NCBI GenBank assembly: GCA_032358255.1
Contig: JAULBX010025287.1
Span: 1 to 64,000, forward strand
Direction: 5' to 3'
Length of the DNA stretch: 64,000 nucleotides
From: Heterotrichella gracilis
Lineage: Eukaryota; Sar; Xanthophyceae; Tribonematales; Xanthonemataceae
Below the pieces are notes generated by a model that was not told the origin of the DNA, searched no databases, and saw only the letters and a list, made by a program, of their open reading frames with translations. Positions 60,732 through 64,000 of this stretch are shown here, in pieces (position 1 is the first letter of the stretch; each line of letters begins with the position of its first letter). Position numbers and translations under genes: made by a program.

Positions 60732-61686
60732 CAGGGGTCGTGACCACAAGCATGCAGGTGCTTCAAGCAGTGAATTTAATTGATCGGGATTTCTGATTGC
60801 CTGAGGAAGAGCAAAATGCTGCTGGCAGGGTTCATGGTGGCAATGGGATGATAGCCAGTCAATGAACGAACTGACAGGAATTAAATGCTCAGCTGGTCTG
60901 CCCACTAGGGCTGCGGTTGTCAGTTAGCAACGTTGTACGGTACGGTTGTGGTGCCCTGATGCATTGCATTCAATGCATTGCATTCAAGCTAGCTATAGGG
61001 AACCCCTTCGCCAGTCTAGGTCTATGCCATTGAGCATGAAGTGCTCATTGTAAAAGTTTTGCTAAGACTTCTTACAACTCAATAATAAATGTGTTTATCA
61101 TGGTACCATCGATACCAGTGTACCACCAGTGGCCCCCTTGTCTAACGGTTTTCAAAAAACAGTATCTGCTTACATCACAGGCACAAATATTCAATGCGGC
61201 AAGCGGCTGCATGCTTGCAACTGACTGCAGCCAGCATGCGCTTAGCCTATAAGCACCAAACCTGCACACTAGGTCAGCTACATGCTGCTCATGCACATTC
61301 TAATTTTAGCAATTACTGGGCCTTTGCTTTATGTCCAAAAACCTTTTTGCTTGATGTCCAAAAATGATGCAAATTTCAATACAACTGATCGTCACATCCA
61401 CTTTGACATAGCATCCGCCACATCCAAATTGTGAAGCACTCGACACGCATGTGAAACCGTCCCTTGCAAGGCAGATGGATGGAGGTGGAAAATTGCTGCT
61501 GACACAAATGCTGACACACCACTGGCATAAGTTGCCAACAGCCCAGCTGCCACTGGGCCTCCACCCAGACTGACGCTGCGCAACCGCCATAGAGTCTACA
61601 TACGCGCCTGGCGGCCCACCAGCTACTGCTTTCCGCATGCACACCGTGACTCAAAAGGTCCCCTTACTCAGTAGCACCATCCCTCC
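60732..61686. other. Convergent intergenic region, no gene recognised
   Basis: This is the 3' flanks of PP7 (+) and the cysteine-rich gene (-). A GCATTGCATTCAAT unit is repeated near 60961-60985. No coding gene was recognised. Confidence 0.5.
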
Positions 61687-63540
61687 TCAACGACCCTGTG
61701 CGGGGTAGCCCTGTGGTGGGTATCCGCCCTGCGGTGGGTAGCCCCCCTGCGGTGGGTAGCCCCCCTGCGGTGGGTAACCCCCCTGTGGAGGGTAGCCCGG
61801 CGCTGGTGCGCCCATCACCTGCTGGGGAGGTGCCTGCAGGGACAACGCGCTGTGTGAGTTCAGGGAGGACCCACCCATGGTGCCCTGTCACAAGTGCATG
61901 GACCCTCACAAGCACTGTTCTGCATGACGGATGTTGGCGCTCCAATGCCACCAGTGCGGCGGTGCAAGGTGTTGGCAACATGGGTCCAGAGCACAATGTA
62001 GGAGACCCATGTTGCTTGTAGCTTGTAGGGTTGAGGGTCCAGCGCACCATGTGTAGCCTGCTTAAGATTCTGGCTCCCGTGTGGACATGAAGGGACATTT
62101 TAGGGTTTAAGGTCCAGGGGACCATGTAGGGTCTGTTCAAGGGTAAGGGTTTATGGTCCCGCGCACCATGTATGGGCTGACAGGTGGCAGCACGATGGAG
62201 GGGTTCCTGTCACGCTCGTCCAGCTGCACCTTGGCCTGGGTCTGGAGGCACGCGCACACCCTGGGGGGAGCAAAGGGCCAATCAGATGCCAGCTGAACAG
62301 CACTCATGGTTGAGCTGCTGATACATGTAATACCTGTGTGCCACCGGGCATGCGTTGCCTGCAAGCAGGCCCAGGTACATGGCCCCCATGCTTTTTGCAG
62401 CTGCAGGCGGCGCATCCATGCACTACATGACAACAGATGGCATGAAACGAGACGGGCCCCATCTGAACCCATGCAGATACGGTGTAGTGCCACGGCAAGC
62501 CTGCACACTTACGAGCACCAGGCCACGTCAGCCACCAGGTCCGTGGCTTGTGCAGCGGCGTCGATAGCCGAGTTGTCGGTCAGGCATGCCACGATGCTGC
62601 AGATGCAGGACAGCTGCTGCAGTAACAGCATGGTCCCGATGAGGCAGTTGTCACAAGGAGTGTTCTGCAGTTGCATTTCATCCTGCAGCATCCAGCGGGT
62701 TGACGCCACTGACTGCGCAAAGCAGCAGCATGCCTGCACGGAAGGATGCGCGTTTAGACCACAGAAGTGAGACTTGCATCAACCTGCAAAGCCAGTGTGA
62801 CTTGGCGCTTGCAGTAGAGGTGCAAATCTGGAACACATGAGCAGTTCAAGTGGGTGCTTCCACTCTAGGACTGATAAAGACTGCAGCTGGAAATAGGTGG
62901 GATAAGTGTCAGCCTAGTAGCATACCTCGGTCGCTAGGCAGAGCTCTGGGCACTTCTGCTCCCCCATTCGGCCAGAGCATGGCCAGTGACCGGCACAGCA
63001 AGTGTACCTGCATATGCATGCAATTAATGGCTTAGGTACCACCTTGACATGCAACACCACACGCCTGGGGCATACTAGCAAGCAGAACCATATCCAAAGG
63101 ACTGTGCAAACCAGGCTCACCTTGACATGTCTCCATACAGGGTACGCTTTCTGAGGCAGTAGGAAGCGCATGGGGAGCTGCACAGCACGGATGAGGCTCA
63201 CGGGAGGCAAGTACAGAGTGGGCACAGGAATGCAGGATCTAAACCAGCAGCGCCGGGTTCCCACAGCAAACCAAACTCTTAAGCGTTGTTGTTCGATCCA
63301 GGAAGCCAAAACCTTGGGCAACCACTCACCAGAAGACTGCGAGGCAGCAGACTGCACCAGAGCAGCAACAGGGTTAGCTCAGCACACAGCCATTCACGGC
63401 AGGAAGCGCAGTGCATTGATATCCCACACCCACTTACAAGGTAAATCAGCGCAGGGAGCAGTCTTCAGCTCCGTCTTCCAGGTCTTTCCATACTGCTTTC
63501 TGACTTCGCACTTGGCGTACTTGTCCGGGTTGTTTGCCAT
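61687..63540 (-). CDS. Cysteine-rich conserved plant/algal protein with GGYPPQ-repeat tail
   Basis: I know the pattern from green-lineage proteins but no firm name or function. Minus-strand exons: 63438-63540, a 22-nt microexon 63330-63351, 63121-63177, 62926-63007, 62513-62733, about 62175-62260, and 61687-61833. All joins up to 62260 agree in phase. The protein starts MANNPDKYAKCEVRKQYGKT, followed by a Cys-rich core: CCLAVFCSPCASYCLRKR, YTCCAGHWPCSGRMGEQ, KCPELCL, SVASTRWMLQDEMQLQ, CDNC, and a hydrophobic helix LLLQQLSCICSIVACL. VCACLQTQAKVQLDERD follows. About 20 cysteines plus the hydrophobic helix suggest a lipid-modified or membrane-bound protein. The tail is GYPPQ-type repeats ending in GYPAQGR and TGA at 61687-61689. 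The donor before the last exon is weak (GTCAGC) and may be misplaced. Confidence 0.72.
61705..61795 (-). repeat. 18-bp coding tandem repeat (GGYPPQ)
   Basis: About five units of 18 bp encode GGYPPQ on the minus strand at the C terminus of the cysteine-rich protein. Units differ by one or two bases. Such GYPPQ repeats are seen at the ends of several annexin- and PLAC8-like proteins. Confidence 0.85.
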
Positions 63541-64000
63541 GATGGCTGGTGTCTGAAGTCACGACGGAATCAAACGCCCACCTGCAGGTCCGATCCAAGT
63601 AATAAGGGCATCGATGAGGTCAGGACGTGCGCCAGGTGCTTCGTCAAAGGCGCGCAGCGAAACTGGGGCGTGGGTAATGCGCGGATGCAACGGTCCAATG
63701 CGTCGAGGGACATGCAACTGTCACCTTTGGGTCGTGTGGCCTGCGTCTAGGCAAGGTAACACTCTACGATCTAGTCCAAAGCCCTGTTGGATGGACTGCA
63801 ACAAAGACAGCGCCTTGCCCTCTTTGAAGCTTTGAAAAACGTGCTGTCTCCCGCGCTTCTTTGGCGGGGCACCTGCTTAGGCCCTGGAGTCAGGGTGACC
63901 CTACCATCAAGTCGATGTTATCATACTATATCAGCATCCACGGCGTATGGGCGTATGGCGTATGTGGCGTATGTGGCGTATGCTGGCGTATGGCATACGC
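63541..64000. other. Upstream flank of the cysteine-rich gene, with end-of-window repeats
   Basis: No gene was recognised. It should hold the minus-strand promoter of the gene starting at 63540. From 63942 to the end there are about six imperfect copies of a GGCGTAT(G) unit, ending in the small inverted repeat GCGTAT-GGC-ATACGC. Confidence 0.6.

Noticed and set aside
1-64000. CRISPR arrays, retroelements, DNA transposons or virus-like genes
   Set aside because: No regularly spaced direct repeats, reverse transcriptase, integrase, transposase or capsid-like reading frames were recognised on either strand.

Overview
The window is nuclear DNA from a eukaryote, most likely a green alga (chlorophyte-like). 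The genes are GC-rich and cut into many short exons with GT/AG introns. The gene set includes a plastid-type phosphoglycerate kinase with a transit peptide, a plant-type protein phosphatase 7, an Iojap/RsfS protein and a plant-style cysteine-rich small protein. Short plant-type telomere motifs (TTTAGGG) recur in introns. No prokaryotic operon, CRISPR array, intact transposon or virus-like element was recognised. All exon joins below were inferred by eye from splice consensus, reading frame and remembered family sequence; no alignment was run.

Layout. 136-4981 (+): 3' part of WDR75/UTP17, a WD40 subunit of the small-subunit processome; its 5' end lies before the window. 5708-10040 (+): a RecQ-like helicase relic with helicase motifs V and VI altered and much of the first RecA lobe missing. 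13024-13793 (+): at least two exons of an unrecognised protein with hydrophobic segments. 15786-20243 (+): an Iojap/RsfS protein with a long N-terminal extension; one intron holds a piece of an organellar rpl5 gene and another holds a partial exon duplicate. 21171-26719 and 27024-32193 (+): a tandem pair of paralogues with an N-terminal SAP/MANF-C-like motif and a C-terminal MYND zinc finger; the first copy shows more frame breaks. 33244-36320 (+): an LCMT-like SAM methyltransferase. 37668-37739 (+): tRNA-Gln(UUG) followed by a T-run. 38254-47677 (-): WASHC4/SWIP, a WASH-complex subunit, in about 19 exons. 48045-50722 (+): plastid phosphoglycerate kinase, divergent from WASHC4 across 367 bp. 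51932-53837 (-): SpoU/TrmH-family RNA 2'-O-methyltransferase. 54685-55275 (-): p23 co-chaperone. 56984-60731 (+): protein phosphatase 7. 61687-63540 (-): a cysteine-rich small protein with a GGYPPQ-repeat tail and a 22-nt microexon.

The genes do not form one pathway; they are a housekeeping mixture covering ribosome biogenesis, organelle translation, RNA modification, endosomal actin, the Calvin cycle/glycolysis, the Hsp90 system and signalling. The most unusual items are the WASHC4 gene beside plant-type genes, the RecQ relic, the MYND tandem pair with an intron presence/absence difference, and the organellar rpl5 fragment inside the Iojap gene.
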